Source: Pedobacter segetis (lineage in GTDB: Bacteria; Bacteroidota; Bacteroidia; Sphingobacteriales; Sphingobacteriaceae). From it: 64,000 nt of DNA. The notes below the pieces were generated by a model. It did no database searches, was not told the origin of the DNA, and was given only the letters and a program-made list of their open reading frames with translations. The stretch lies in contig NZ_JAEHFY010000009.1 of NCBI RefSeq assembly GCF_016623585.1, positions 1 to 64,000 on the forward strand. The letters run 5' to 3'. The stretch's first letter is position 1. Every line of letters begins with the position of its first letter. The position numbers and the translations under genes are program-made. Below, piece after piece: positions 1-8,518 of this stretch.

Positions 1-68
1 TTAGTTGTAGTAAACCAAATTTCTCATTTTTGATGCTTACTTTTTTATTCTTTAACTAGCAACTTGAA

Positions 69-440
69 TTAATTATTGATTTTGTAAAACATCAGATCTG
101 CGATACTCACTGCCCTTTGCTTTGCATCATTGGCCGTTTTACCAACAAAATTTTCTTCAATGGTTTCAATAAATAAGGTTTTCCATTTATTAAACATCTC
201 TTGGGTTAGCTTAATTTTTTGGTTTAACTTAAAATGTGTATCCATAGGGTTGCCCTTATAAACTGCTTTACTTAAAAGAGTAGCTTCCCAAAATGAGTAC
301 ATAATGGGCAGGTGATGATCCCAATCTACTTTCGCAATATCGTTAAAAACGGGACCCAATAATTTATCGGCCGTGGCCTTATCATAAAAAGAATCTACCA
401 TTAACTTAATATCGAGATGCGTTTCAATATCTTTTTTCAT
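69..440 (-). CDS. Group III truncated haemoglobin
   Basis: A 123-residue globin of the short 2-over-2 class. The family binds haem b and is linked to oxygen or NO handling in the cytosol. The sequence shows an FW pair near residues 50-51, the YKGNP element near 61-65 and then His69, the expected proximal haem ligand. Length fits the group III family, which runs about 120-140 residues. It is the last gene of a minus-strand run that includes mdh and a retropepsin-like gene, with a 21-nt gap upstream. The haem-binding role is known for the family; the physiological ligand is not shown by the sequence. Confidence 0.85.
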   Translation of the reverse strand: MKKDIETHLDIKLMVDSFYDKATADKLLGPVFNDIAKVDWDHHLPIMYSFWEATLLSKAVYKGNPMDTHFKLNQKIKLTQEMFNKWKTLFIETIEENFVGKTANDAKQRAVSIADLMFYKINN

Positions 441-461
441 CAGATCAACTTTATGATAAAT

Positions 462-893
462 TTACATTTTTAATGTAAGCGTTAACTTATTGTAATCAAT
501 CAAGGCTTTATAATCCATCAAAATATCGCCGCCTAAAACTCCTAGAACAGGTGGAAGGTTCAACTTTTCATAAGCAAATTTAATGGCAGATAAATCAAAC
601 ACAGGTGCTTCATAATCACTAATTAATAAATCTCCCAAAGTCATCTGCTTACAAATAACATAATATCTTTCCATTGTTGTTGTACCCAAACCTATGGCAT
701 GGTGATCTGGGACATGGATAATTTGATCTTCTGGCGCAAAACCAGAAACTATCTCCATATCAAATGCAGATTTTGATGCACCTGTATCCAAAACGGCCTT
801 AAAAATTTGCCCAAAAACAACAACTTCCACCAAAAGGTGGAAGCCATCTCCTTGAAGATCAACAACTTCTAAGGGTAATATATATTTTGGCAT
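462..893 (-). CDS. Retropepsin-like aspartic protease domain protein
   Basis: A 143-residue single-domain protein with the aspartyl protease signature DTGAS at residues 36-40 inside a hydrophobic strand context (FKAVLDTGAS). Retropepsins work as homodimers, so one DTG per chain is enough for an active site. No signal peptide or membrane segment is visible, so a cytosolic location is inferred. The start codon overlaps the mdh stop by one base (TAATG arrangement), so the gene is translationally coupled to mdh. Substrate unknown. Activity is uncertain because many bacterial members of this clan have not been tested. Confidence 0.7.
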   Translation of the reverse strand: MPKYILPLEVVDLQGDGFHLLVEVVVFGQIFKAVLDTGASKSAFDMEIVSGFAPEDQIIHVPDHHAIGLGTTTMERYYVICKQMTLGDLLISDYEAPVFDLSAIKFAYEKLNLPPVLGVLGGDILMDYKALIDYNKLTLTLKM

Positions 894-1831
894 TAGATCA
901 AATTAGAATCTGCCAAAACTTGGTTCATTGCCCTCACGGCATCTGCGCTTTTGTTAAACTGCGCCTGCTCATCTGCAGATAATTTAAAGTCGATTATTTT
1001 TTCCCAACCTTTTTTACCCAAAACAACAGGTACAACCAAAGAAATATCCTTTTGTCCGTACTCGCCATCCAAAGCAACGCCACAAGAGATCAATTTTTTC
1101 TCGTCACGTACAATAGATTCTACCATTGCAGCGGTTCCCGCACCTGGCGCATACCAAGCAGATGTTCCTATTAATTTGGTTAAGGTTGCCCCACCAACCA
1201 TAGTTGCGGCAACAATTTTTTCTTGCTGTTCTTTGCTTAATAAAGAGGTTACCGGCTTACTGTTCCAAGTTGCATGGTGGATCAAAGGAATCATGGTGGT
1301 ATCCCCATGGCCGCCAATTACAACAGCATTAAGATCTAAAGGGGAGCAACCCAATTCTTGACTTAAATAATATTTAAACCGGGCAGAATCTAAAGCCCCG
1401 CCCATTCCTAAAATTCTTTCTTTTGGTAATCCTGATGTTTTAAGCGTCAAATAATTCATGGTATCCATTGGGTTAGAAACCACAATGATGATGGTATTTG
1501 GAGAATGCTTAAGGATGCTTTCTGTTACAGATTTAACAATACCAGCATTGGTTCCTATTAATTCTTCACGCGTCATCCCCGGTTTACGTGGCAAGCCAGA
1601 AGTGATCACAACAACCTCAGAATCTGCTGTTGCGGCATAATCGTTTGTTACGCCTTTTATTTTGGTATCAAAACCACAATAAGAAGCGGTTTGCATCATG
1701 TCAATAGCTTTACCTTCGGCAAAACCATCTTTAATATCTAATAAAATTAACTCTTCGGCTAATTCTCTTCTGGCAATGTTATCAGCACAAGTTGCACCAA
1801 CGGCACCCGCCCCAACTACTGTAATTTTCAT
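893..1831 (-). CDS. mdh: Malate dehydrogenase (NAD)
   Basis: Interconverts malate and oxaloacetate in the TCA cycle, cytosolic. At 312 residues it matches the LDH-like MDH family of Bacteroidota. The Rossmann glycine motif GAGAVG lies at residues 7-12, the mobile substrate loop with two arginines (RKPGMTR) at 82-88, SNPMD at 119-123, and the catalytic histidine in GGHGDTT near 175. Arg82 rather than Gln fits malate rather than lactate specificity. It leads a short minus-strand unit with the retropepsin-like and globin genes. No convincing -7 box was found upstream. Confidence 0.96.
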   Translation of the reverse strand: MKITVVGAGAVGATCADNIARRELAEELILLDIKDGFAEGKAIDMMQTASYCGFDTKIKGVTNDYAATADSEVVVITSGLPRKPGMTREELIGTNAGIVKSVTESILKHSPNTIIIVVSNPMDTMNYLTLKTSGLPKERILGMGGALDSARFKYYLSQELGCSPLDLNAVVIGGHGDTTMIPLIHHATWNSKPVTSLLSKEQQEKIVAATMVGGATLTKLIGTSAWYAPGAGTAAMVESIVRDEKKLISCGVALDGEYGQKDISLVVPVVLGKKGWEKIIDFKLSADEQAQFNKSADAVRAMNQVLADSNLI

Positions 1832-2019
1832 GATCTATCTTGATTTTATATGATAATTAATAAACTTCCCGAAGTTAAGTAAAGCAATTTTTAAATAAAA
1901 TTTTAAAATGGATTGATTGTCAATTTTTATTACATCTTGTATTTACAATAACAGGTAATAAAAAATTGTCATTAAAAGGCAATACAAATCTTTTTGATAC
2001 TATTTTTTATAAAATCTAT

Positions 2020-2027
2020 TAATTTTG
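2020..2027 (+). promoter_or_regulatory. -7 box for the cupin-like gene
   Basis: TAATTTTG matches the Bacteroidota -7 consensus TAnnTTTG, 60 bases upstream of the ATG at 2088. No well-spaced TTTG -33 element is seen. Confidence 0.45.
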
Positions 2028-2087
2028 CCTCGATAGAAATACGCAAAACCATAAACAATAGCGTATAAAAAGACCTATCCAGCCATT

Positions 2088-2966
2088 ATGGGTTTCATTT
2101 TAAACAAAGTTGATACGGTTGATACCATTTCTCCAGAAGATTTTAAAAAGAATTACTTAGATAAACGCAGGCCGTTGGTTATTAAAAATCTAACCAAAAA
2201 CTGGCCAGCCAATGAAAAATGGACTACAGAATACTTGAAATCCGTTGCAGGTGATGTTGAGGTTCCTCTTTACGACAATTCTAAAGCAGATCCATCCAAA
2301 CCCATTAACGCCACAGCCGCAAAAATGAAGTTTGGCGATTACCTTGATCTGATAAAGAGAGAGCCTACCGAGCTGCGTATTTTTCTTTTTAACCTTATGA
2401 AACATGTACCATCTATGAAGGATGATATCGAGATACCTAAAGATTTAATGGGAGGCTTTATAGAAAGTATGCCGGCCATGTTTTTTGGCGGCTCTAATTC
2501 GGTTACTTTTTTACATTACGATATAGATTTGCCCCATATTTTCCATACCCATTTTGGCGGGAGAAAACAGGTAATTTTATTCGAGAACAAATGGAAAAGA
2601 CGTTTGTATTGTCTTCCAAATGCAACTTATGCCCTAGAAGATTATGATGTTTTAAACCCCGATTTCGAAAAGTTCCCGGCCCTAAAAGGTGTAGAAGGCG
2701 AAGAGGTTTTTTTAGAACATGGAGATACCCTGTTTATGCCAACCGGTTATTGGCATTGGATGAAATACCTAGACGGATCATTTTCTTTAAGCCTTAGAGC
2801 TTGGGATAAATCAATTGTGAGAAAAGCACATAGCGTTTATAATTTGGCAACAAAAGGCGGTATAGATAGCTTGATCAAAATGGTTTTTAAAGAAAAATAC
2901 GCTAACTATCGCGAAAAATTGGCTATTAAAAGAGCAGAAAAAGCTTATAAAGAAAATAGACTATAA
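2088..2966 (+). CDS. Cupin-like (JmjC/cupin_8) Fe(II) oxygenase-type protein
   Basis: A 292-residue cytosolic protein of the cupin_8/JmjC-like class, which includes 2-oxoglutarate/Fe(II) hydroxylases. The N-terminus carries the RRPLVIKNL strand typical of the family (residues 27-35). The metal triad is visible: HYD at 143-145 (His143, Asp145) and a distal histidine in TGYWHWM near 223. Residues 202-226 (VEGEEVFLEHGDTLFMPTGYWHW, read here as separate motifs EEV, GDTLFMP and GYWHW) form the usual C-terminal cupin strands. The final 40 residues are basic and helical. It stands alone between divergent mdh and a lipoprotein gene. The hydroxylated substrate cannot be inferred. Confidence 0.8.
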   Translation: MGFILNKVDTVDTISPEDFKKNYLDKRRPLVIKNLTKNWPANEKWTTEYLKSVAGDVEVPLYDNSKADPSKPINATAAKMKFGDYLDLIKREPTELRIFLFNLMKHVPSMKDDIEIPKDLMGGFIESMPAMFFGGSNSVTFLHYDIDLPHIFHTHFGGRKQVILFENKWKRRLYCLPNATYALEDYDVLNPDFEKFPALKGVEGEEVFLEHGDTLFMPTGYWHWMKYLDGSFSLSLRAWDKSIVRKAHSVYNLATKGGIDSLIKMVFKEKYANYREKLAIKRAEKAYKENRL

Positions 2967-3165
2967 AATAATTAGAAAAGCAAAGCTGGTGCTATTAATT
3001 TACGGTAGCCCGGTGCTCTGCTATATTTTTTGCCCCAATCCACAAGCCTCATGCTGCAAAAAGATGCCGCTGCCGCCCCGGTTTATTTACCTAGGTTCTC
3101 TTAAATAAAAAAACAAGAAATCATTTTTTTTTTATCATATTAGTAAAAACTAAATCTTAAAAAAT
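2967..3165. repeat. Degenerate dispersed repeat between two plus-strand genes
   Basis: The intergenic stretch holds GC-rich fragments such as cggtagcccgg (about 3003) and gatgccgctgccgcc (about 3063). Similar pieces recur near 11450-11510, 14655-14740 and 40075-40105. This looks like a degenerate copy of a dispersed genomic repeat rather than a gene. No tRNA fold was recognised. Confidence 0.45.
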
Positions 3166-3600
3166 ATGAAATCAAAACTACTAATCATTTTTTTCTTAAC
3201 GGTAAGCGTTCTTTCTATACAAAGTTGTAAGAAAGATAACAGCAATGCACAAATTTCTTTAACTGGCCGTTGGGATGCAACCAATGCTACAATAGAGGTG
3301 TTTGAGAACAATGTCTCTAAACAAAAATTAAATCAGACTGCCTCAATCGGAGATTTTTACCTAATTTTTGAAGGCAATAATGTACAGCTTTACACCAATA
3401 GCCAACTAGAAGAAGAAGGATCTTACACTTATGATCAAACATCAAAAGTATTAACCATAAAATACGGCGTTAATGATTCTGAAACATTGCAATTATCAAA
3501 AGTTACAACAACCTCTTTTTCATTGATACAAGAAGATTCAGTAACTAACGGTACAGTAACTACCAAAACAGTAAGCGAAGTTGCTTTCAAAAAACAATAG
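3166..3600 (+). CDS. Small lipocalin-like lipoprotein
   Basis: A 144-residue secreted lipoprotein. The N-terminal hydrophobic segment ends in the lipobox-like SIQSC, so Cys21 would be lipidated, and it is followed by KKDNS. The body contains LTGRWDA and repeated short beta strands ending in a threonine-rich C-terminus, which resembles the lipocalin-like domain families abundant in Bacteroidota. No catalytic residues are expected. It is followed by a strong intrinsic terminator, so it forms a single-gene unit. Function unknown. Confidence 0.7.
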   Translation: MKSKLLIIFFLTVSVLSIQSCKKDNSNAQISLTGRWDATNATIEVFENNVSKQKLNQTASIGDFYLIFEGNNVQLYTNSQLEEEGSYTYDQTSKVLTIKYGVNDSETLQLSKVTTTSFSLIQEDSVTNGTVTTKTVSEVAFKKQ

Positions 3601-3620
3601 CAAAGCAATAAAAAATTCAA

Positions 3621-3650
3621 AAATCTGCTTTAGGGCAGATTTTTTTTTGC
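3621..3650 (+). terminator. Intrinsic terminator after the lipoprotein gene
   Basis: Hairpin aaatctgc / gcagattt with a 6-nt loop, followed by a run of T residues, 20 bases after the stop codon. Confidence 0.85.
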
Positions 3651-3705
3651 CGCTTTTCCCTAAAACATTTACAAGCCACAAACATGATATTTAATTAGCA
3701 TTATG

Positions 3706-3713
3706 TATTTTTG
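3706..3713 (+). promoter_or_regulatory. -7 box close to the lipA start
   Basis: TATTTTTG followed by C fits TAnnTTTG and ends only 5 bases before the ATG at 3719. Transcription would start at or beside that ATG, giving a leaderless mRNA, or translation could begin at the in-frame ATG at 3752. Confidence 0.45.
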
Positions 3714-3718
3714 CTTTT

Positions 3719-4597
3719 ATGATAGAACTCCCCGTTATCCCAGCAAACCAAATGCAGCGCAAGCCAGATTGGTTAAGGGTTAAGTTGCCCGTTGGTAAAG
3801 AGTATGCCCATGTGCGTGGCTTGGTTGATGAACATAAGCTACATACTATTTGTGAGAGCGGAAACTGCCCTAATATGGGCGAATGTTGGGGCGCAGGAAC
3901 AGCAACATTCATGATCTTGGGAAATATCTGCACCCGCTCTTGTTCATTTTGTGCGGTTGCAACGGGTAGGCCTTTGGCGGTAGATTTAGATGAACCCAAC
4001 CGTGTGGCAAACTCTATCAAATTGATGAATGTTAAACACGCCGTAATTACATCTGTAGATAGAGACGATATCAAAGACGGTGGATCTATTATATGGGCAG
4101 AAACCATCAGAGCAATAAGAAGGGAAAGCCCACAAACCACTATGGAAACATTGATCCCGGATTTTAGAGGGGTTTGGGACAATCTTTATCGTGTTTGCGA
4201 AGAAAAACCAGAAGTGGTATCCCACAACATAGAAACCGTGAGAAGGCTCACAAAAGAAGTAAGGATACAAGCCAAGTACGATAGAAGTATGGAATGTTTA
4301 AAACGTATTTCAGAATTTGGGCTAAGAACAAAATCGGGCATTATGTTAGGTTTGGGAGAAACAGAAGCCGATGTTTTAGAGACCATGGCAGATTTAAAAG
4401 AAGCGGGCGTTCATGTACTAACCATAGGGCAATACTTGCAGCCCACCAAAAACCACCATCCCGTGGTAGATTGGATCCATCCAGATCAATTTGCATTTTA
4501 TAAAGAAAAAGGCAGAAATATGGGTTTTAAATATGTAGAAAGCGGGCCCTTGGTAAGATCTTCGTATCATGCTGAAAAACACCTATTTGATTTTTAA
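3719..4597 (+). CDS. lipA: Lipoyl synthase
   Basis: Radical-SAM enzyme that inserts two sulfurs into octanoyl groups on lipoyl domains of 2-oxoacid dehydrogenases. Both iron-sulfur clusters are visible. The auxiliary cluster cysteines are 45, 50 and 56 ([12 protein letters not shown]). The radical-SAM cysteines are 71, 75 and 78 (CTRSCSFC). The terminal RSSYHAE motif supplies the conserved serine that ligates the auxiliary cluster. Length (292) is normal. An in-frame ATG at 3752, giving MQRKPDWLR, is a possible alternative start because the -7 box sits so close to 3719. The sigma factor gene overlaps or directly follows its 3' end. Confidence 0.96.
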   Translation: MIELPVIPANQMQRKPDWLRVKLPVGKEYAHVRGLVDEHKLHTICESGNCPNMGECWGAGTATFMILGNICTRSCSFCAVATGRPLAVDLDEPNRVANSIKLMNVKHAVITSVDRDDIKDGGSIIWAETIRAIRRESPQTTMETLIPDFRGVWDNLYRVCEEKPEVVSHNIETVRRLTKEVRIQAKYDRSMECLKRISEFGLRTKSGIMLGLGETEADVLETMADLKEAGVHVLTIGQYLQPTKNHHPVVDWIHPDQFAFYKEKGRNMGFKYVESGPLVRSSYHAEKHLFDF

Positions 4598-5174
4598 AAA
4601 TTCTGATTACCTTAGACCAATTGTGATAAATACAAAACGAAAATTTTTAGAAGAACCCGATTTGATCCTTGCCTTGCAGCAACGCAAAAAATTGGGTGCA
4701 GATGCCCTATATGAAATGTACTCTGGTTCATTATTGGGAATTGTACAAAGGGTAATTGCAGATAAAGAAATTGCAGAAGACGTTTTACAAGAAGGATTGG
4801 TAAAAATCTGGAATTCTATCCAACAATACGATCCCACAAAAGGCCGATTGTTTACTTGGATGGTAAACGTAATGCGCAACCTTGCAATAGATAAGGTAAG
4901 ATCCAAAGATTATCGTAATCATTCTAAAAACCAAGACTTAGAAAATCACGTTAATTCAATCGACGAGCGTAGAAACTCCGAGTACAAACCTGAGCATCTT
5001 GGTGTGAAAGATCTTCTCCAAAAGTTAAGACCTGAGCAAAAAGTGATTGTAGATATGATCTATTTTCAAGGTTTTACGCATGTAGAAGTTTCTGATGAAT
5101 TAGCCATTCCCTTAGGTACGGTAAAAACTCGTTTAAGGATGGGGATTATTGAGTTACGTAAATATTTTAAATAA
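4569..5174 (+). CDS. ECF-type RNA polymerase sigma-70 factor
   Basis: A 201-residue extracytoplasmic-function sigma factor with region 2 ([12 protein letters not shown] and [10 protein letters not shown], roughly residues 75-105) and region 4 (a helix-turn-helix ending in [12 protein letters not shown] near 180-195). It should direct RNA polymerase to a stress or envelope regulon and be held inactive by the anti-sigma protein encoded next. The first ATG overlaps lipA by 29 bases. A GTG at 4623 in the same frame would remove the overlap and gives a more usual N-terminus, so the start is uncertain. The downstream gene begins directly after its stop. Confidence 0.92.
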   Translation: MLKNTYLIFKNSDYLRPIVINTKRKFLEEPDLILALQQRKKLGADALYEMYSGSLLGIVQRVIADKEIAEDVLQEGLVKIWNSIQQYDPTKGRLFTWMVNVMRNLAIDKVRSKDYRNHSKNQDLENHVNSIDERRNSEYKPEHLGVKDLLQKLRPEQKVIVDMIYFQGFTHVEVSDELAIPLGTVKTRLRMGIIELRKYFK

Positions 5175-5175
5175 A

Positions 5176-6012
5176 TTGGAAAACATTAAATCATACATCG
5201 AATCGGGCATTTTAGAACTTTACGTTCTCGGAGACCTCGCCGCTGATGAAAGATCAGAGGTAGAGGCGATGTCTAAGCTGCACCCTGAGGTAAAAGCCGA
5301 ATTGGGGCAGATCGAAAGTGTTATGCAGAGTTTAGCTGATAGCTTGCAGGTATTACCATCTGAAAAAGTTAGAACCGGGTTCTTAAATTCGATTTCATTT
5401 TCTGATGAAGAAGAAATAATTGCCCCTGTTGCAAAACAACAAGAAGCTAAGGTTGTAGCTTTAACTAAAAATTATACCAACTTTTATAAATATGCTTTTG
5501 CGGCAAGTGTAGCTTTACTTTTAGTAAGTTTGGTAGCGATCATCAGTCTTAACAATAGCTTAAAAAACTCTAAACAACAAATTGCGGCTTTGCAATCTAG
5601 TAACCAAAGTTTTGCCAATAAGGTTAATTATTTAGACCAACAAGTAACCAAAACCACTAGTGCATTGGATATTTACAGTAACCCCGATGTAAAAATGGTG
5701 AAATTAGAAGGTACGGCAAATGCAAAAGGCGCTAAAATAATGGTTGCTTTTAACCCTAAAACAAATAAGGTTGGTTTAGATATGAAATCTATGGATATGC
5801 CCAAAAACGATGCTGATCACCAGTATCAATTATGGGCCTTGGTAGATGGTAAACCAGTTGATTTAGGTGTTTTTGATATAGAAGGCAACCAGATTGGTTT
5901 CAAGAACATGAAAGAAATTAGTAAAGCACAAACTTTTGCGGTAACATTAGAGCCGAGGGGTGGGAGCATAAACCCTACAATGGATAAACTGATGGTTATG
6001 GGTAATATTTAA
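5176..6012 (+). CDS. Anti-sigma factor, RskA-like, single membrane span
   Basis: About 278 residues. The cytoplasmic N-terminus (SYIESGILELYVLG, then a helical acidic domain) should bind the sigma factor. One membrane helix follows near residues 96-121 (YAFAASVALLLVSLV). A short coiled coil (QQIAALQSSNQS) leads into a periplasmic RskA C-terminal domain with WALVDGKPVDLG and a final TLEPRGGS-type strand. I chose the TTG at 5176 as start. It lies one base after the sigma stop and yields the family-typical MENIKSYIESG; the longer frame from TTG 5149 lies inside the sigma gene. The pair forms a two-gene regulatory operon. Confidence 0.88.
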   Translation: MENIKSYIESGILELYVLGDLAADERSEVEAMSKLHPEVKAELGQIESVMQSLADSLQVLPSEKVRTGFLNSISFSDEEEIIAPVAKQQEAKVVALTKNYTNFYKYAFAASVALLLVSLVAIISLNNSLKNSKQQIAALQSSNQSFANKVNYLDQQVTKTTSALDIYSNPDVKMVKLEGTANAKGAKIMVAFNPKTNKVGLDMKSMDMPKNDADHQYQLWALVDGKPVDLGVFDIEGNQIGFKNMKEISKAQTFAVTLEPRGGSINPTMDKLMVMGNI

Positions 6013-6581
6013 GGAATTAACCATTCACTCTTAAAGCCAGATTCTTTTCTCCAGAATCTGGCTCTTTTGTTAATATCCTTTTCTAAAACTAGCCAATCAA
6101 TCTCCATAATTTTATTGATTATTACTGCAAAGTTTTGATAAAAATCTTCAGTATGTTGGCCCCAATTTTTTTCTAAATAATTACTGGGTTCTAAGCTTAA
6201 AGAAGATGGTGCTTTTTTAGAGGCGTAATCTTTTCTGTTCTGTACTCTAATTTTATCCCAATAATTTTTTGATAGATCGGTTTGATGATGAATAACGGCT
6301 TTGGCTTTAATTCTGATCTGCTCTGCCTTCTCTGCATCGTAAAACAAAAAAGAAACTTGATCATTGTTTTGGATTTGCTCTATTTTTGGGGAACGATAAT
6401 CGGTATAAAAAACCAGTGAATTGTTTTTTTGATCAAAATCCCTAAGCACAATGGTCCTCAACTCTACCTCGTTGATGTTAACGGTTCCTAAAACCGGGAA
6501 ATGAAACTGACTTTTAGAACTTGTGCCTTCTTTTAAATATCGTAAGCAGTTATTCAAAATATCATCCAAATTTAGTTCCAT
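6009..6581 (-). CDS. Pyridoxamine 5'-phosphate oxidase-like flavoprotein
   Basis: A 190-residue FMN-binding split-barrel protein. The first strands (LGTVNINEVELRTIVLRDFD), the FYTDYRSPK motif around residues 75-83 and the SFLFYD strand match the Alr4036/PdxH-like family. The C-terminal WRKESGFKSEWLIP resembles the substrate/FMN region with an arginine. It is smaller and more divergent than true PdxH, so a heme-degradation-like or general flavin reductase role is also possible. Its 3' end overlaps the convergent anti-sigma gene by 4 bases. It lies 23 bases downstream of nnr, so the two are probably co-transcribed. Confidence 0.72.
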   Translation of the reverse strand: MELNLDDILNNCLRYLKEGTSSKSQFHFPVLGTVNINEVELRTIVLRDFDQKNNSLVFYTDYRSPKIEQIQNNDQVSFLFYDAEKAEQIRIKAKAVIHHQTDLSKNYWDKIRVQNRKDYASKKAPSSLSLEPSNYLEKNWGQHTEDFYQNFAVIINKIMEIDWLVLEKDINKRARFWRKESGFKSEWLIP

Positions 6582-6604
6582 AGTAGTTTAATAGATTTTA
6601 AGAT

Positions 6605-8098
6605 TTACTTTACCAATAATTCCCTCAAAATGTAAGGCATATTCTTTATCAAACTAGTTGCGGGCACTACGTACATTTTTTGTGCTAACTGCTCTCCTGC
6701 AAAACCATGGCTAAAAACGGCCAATTGTACCGCTTTCTCTATAGAATAGCCTTGAGAGATCATCCCAGTGATTATCCCTGTTAAGGCATCCCCCATTCCA
6801 CCACTCGCCATTGCCGGCGAACCTGATGAATTGAAATAACAAATACCTTGCGGGGTAAATATCATGGTATATCTGTTTTTTAAAACGATATAAATCTGAT
6901 GATCAACAGATTTTTTAAGGGCGGTCTCAATCCTTTTCCACCAACTATCATGTGTGCCAAATAACCTATCAAACTCTTTCATGTGAGGCGTAAAAACAGA
7001 GTTTTTTGGAACAGATTTTAATAAATCTTGATTTTCGCCAATCATATTTATCGCATCCGCATCAATAACCATGGGGTTTTTAAAATTCTTTAAAACAGTT
7101 TTTAAAAGGCTCAAACTATCATCATTGCTACCCAAGCCAGGGCCAATCCCTATCACTTTAAATTTATCCCAATCTAAATTGCCCAACTTTTCTTTATTGG
7201 TAAACATCGCCTCGGGCACTCTTGCATTTAAGGCTCTTAACCCCGTTTTGGGAATCATTGCAGAGGTTAAGCCTGCCCCACACTTTACGCAAGCTTCACT
7301 AGAAATTAGGGCCGCCCCCATTGTTTCGTCGTTACCTGCAATGATAAGGGCATGGCCCAACATTCCCTTATGCTCAAAAGGTTGCCTTGCTTTGATATAA
7401 TTTTGAACATCGCCTTTCCAAAACCAATAGTATGGCGATGAGGTGCTTTGGATATAATTTTCGTCTAAACCGATGTTAACCACCTTCCATTCTTTTATGT
7501 AAGGACTAGAAATAGGCAATAAAAAATTGAGCTTAGGCCTTTGGAAAGTGATTGTTAAATCAGATTTTATGATTATATCATTAAATAATTCTCCCTCACA
7601 GGGCATCCCGGTTGGCACATCTACCGCAATCTTATAACCCGAAAACTTGTTGATTTTCTTGACCAGCTTTTCCCATTCTTTTTCTAACGGTTTGTTTAGG
7701 CCAGAACCCAATAAAGCGTCTATCAGAATATCACACTCTTGATATTCTATATCTTCTGCGGTTTTGAAATAAAATATTGAAGTATCCTTTAATTGCAAAC
7801 GTTCTAGGTTAAGCTCAAAATCTTCTGTAGATTTTTCAGAAATTTCTGCTATAAAGATCTTAACGAACGTATAACCTTCATCAATCAACAACCTTGCAAT
7901 TGCTAAACCATCTCCCCCGTTATTCCCTTTCCCACAAAAAATCAAGATCTTTTTTTTACGATCACTTAATTTTTCTATAAATAGCTTTACAAATGCTTTT
8001 GAAGCTCGTTCCATCAATTCTGAAGAGCGGATTGGCTCATTGATAACGGTGTAATGATCGGCCTCTTTTGTTTGTGCCGCAGTGAGTAGCTTGAGCAT
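6605..8098 (-). CDS. nnr: Bifunctional NAD(P)H-hydrate epimerase / ADP-dependent dehydratase
   Basis: Repairs hydrated NAD(P)H. The N-terminal YjeF-like epimerase domain spans roughly residues 1-215 (FCGKGNNGGDGLAIAR near 54-69 is its nucleotide-binding loop, VDVPTGMP near 159-166). The C-terminal ribokinase-fold dehydratase spans about 230-497 (IGPGLGSNDDS near 317 and GSPAMASGGMGDALTG near 426-441, which carries the catalytic aspartate). The fused two-domain order and a length near 500 are standard. It starts divergently from the padR-type gene, with 84 bases between the starts. Confidence 0.95.
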   Translation of the reverse strand: MLKLLTAAQTKEADHYTVINEPIRSSELMERASKAFVKLFIEKLSDRKKKILIFCGKGNNGGDGLAIARLLIDEGYTFVKIFIAEISEKSTEDFELNLERLQLKDTSIFYFKTAEDIEYQECDILIDALLGSGLNKPLEKEWEKLVKKINKFSGYKIAVDVPTGMPCEGELFNDIIIKSDLTITFQRPKLNFLLPISSPYIKEWKVVNIGLDENYIQSTSSPYYWFWKGDVQNYIKARQPFEHKGMLGHALIIAGNDETMGAALISSEACVKCGAGLTSAMIPKTGLRALNARVPEAMFTNKEKLGNLDWDKFKVIGIGPGLGSNDDSLSLLKTVLKNFKNPMVIDADAINMIGENQDLLKSVPKNSVFTPHMKEFDRLFGTHDSWWKRIETALKKSVDHQIYIVLKNRYTMIFTPQGICYFNSSGSPAMASGGMGDALTGIITGMISQGYSIEKAVQLAVFSHGFAGEQLAQKMYVVPATSLIKNMPYILRELLVK

Positions 8099-8149
8099 AT
8101 AAAAACGTTAGTTATCTGTAAAACAACAAATTCTGTGCTAATGTTTTTA

Positions 8150-8170
8150 ATACCTAAGCGTTTTAGGTAT
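8150..8170. promoter_or_regulatory. Palindromic operator overlapping the padR promoter
   Basis: A perfect 8-bp inverted repeat, atacctaa and ttaggtat separated by gcgtt. Its right arm overlaps the -7 box TATATTTG at 8168-8175, 8 bases before the ATG at 8183. A bound regulator would block RNA polymerase, which suits PadR autorepression. It could also affect the divergent nnr gene. The palindrome and box are seen; the binding protein is inferred. Confidence 0.6.
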
Positions 8171-8182
8171 ATTTGATTTAAA

Positions 8183-8518
8183 ATGCGATCGAACTCATTA
8201 TTTAAAGGAAGTTTAACCACTATCATTTTAACCTTGTTAGAACAAAATGAGATGATGTATGGATATGAAATTACCCAAAAAGTAAAGGAAATAGCTAACG
8301 ATTTAAAAATCACGGAAGGTGCGTTATATCCTGCACTTCATAAATTAGAGGGCGATAGCCTATTAACTGCCAGTTTTAAGAAAGTTGGTAACAGAACAAG
8401 AAAATATTATAAACTTACAGAAAATGGCAAAACAGAATCTGTAAATAGATTAAATGATCTTAAAGATTTTGTGGAACAAATGCAATTGATTTTGAACACT
8501 AAATTAACTACTCAATGA
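8183..8518 (+). CDS. PadR-family transcriptional regulator
   Basis: A 111-residue winged-helix regulator. The core MYGYEITQKVKE and EGALYPALHKLEGD motifs (residues 24-58) and the wing RTRKYYKLTENGK (74-86) are diagnostic for PadR. A short C-terminal dimer helix follows. The stop overlaps the start of the next gene as ATGA, so the two are translationally coupled. In Bacteroidota, PadR genes coupled to a small membrane protein are common and usually sense membrane or drug stress; the signal here is unknown. A palindrome overlaps its own promoter. Confidence 0.93.
   Translation: MRSNSLFKGSLTTIILTLLEQNEMMYGYEITQKVKEIANDLKITEGALYPALHKLEGDSLLTASFKKVGNRTRKYYKLTENGKTESVNRLNDLKDFVEQMQLILNTKLTTQ

Noticed and set aside
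1-68. End of a gene entering from the left
   Set aside because: The first base triplet could be a minus-strand stop, but the upstream sequence contains in-frame stops and no coding signal.
951-1361. 136-residue plus-strand frame
   Set aside because: Antisense to mdh, whose motifs are complete.
2967-3165. tRNA or riboswitch in the GC-rich gap
   Set aside because: No cloverleaf or known riboswitch core could be recognised; pieces match a dispersed repeat.
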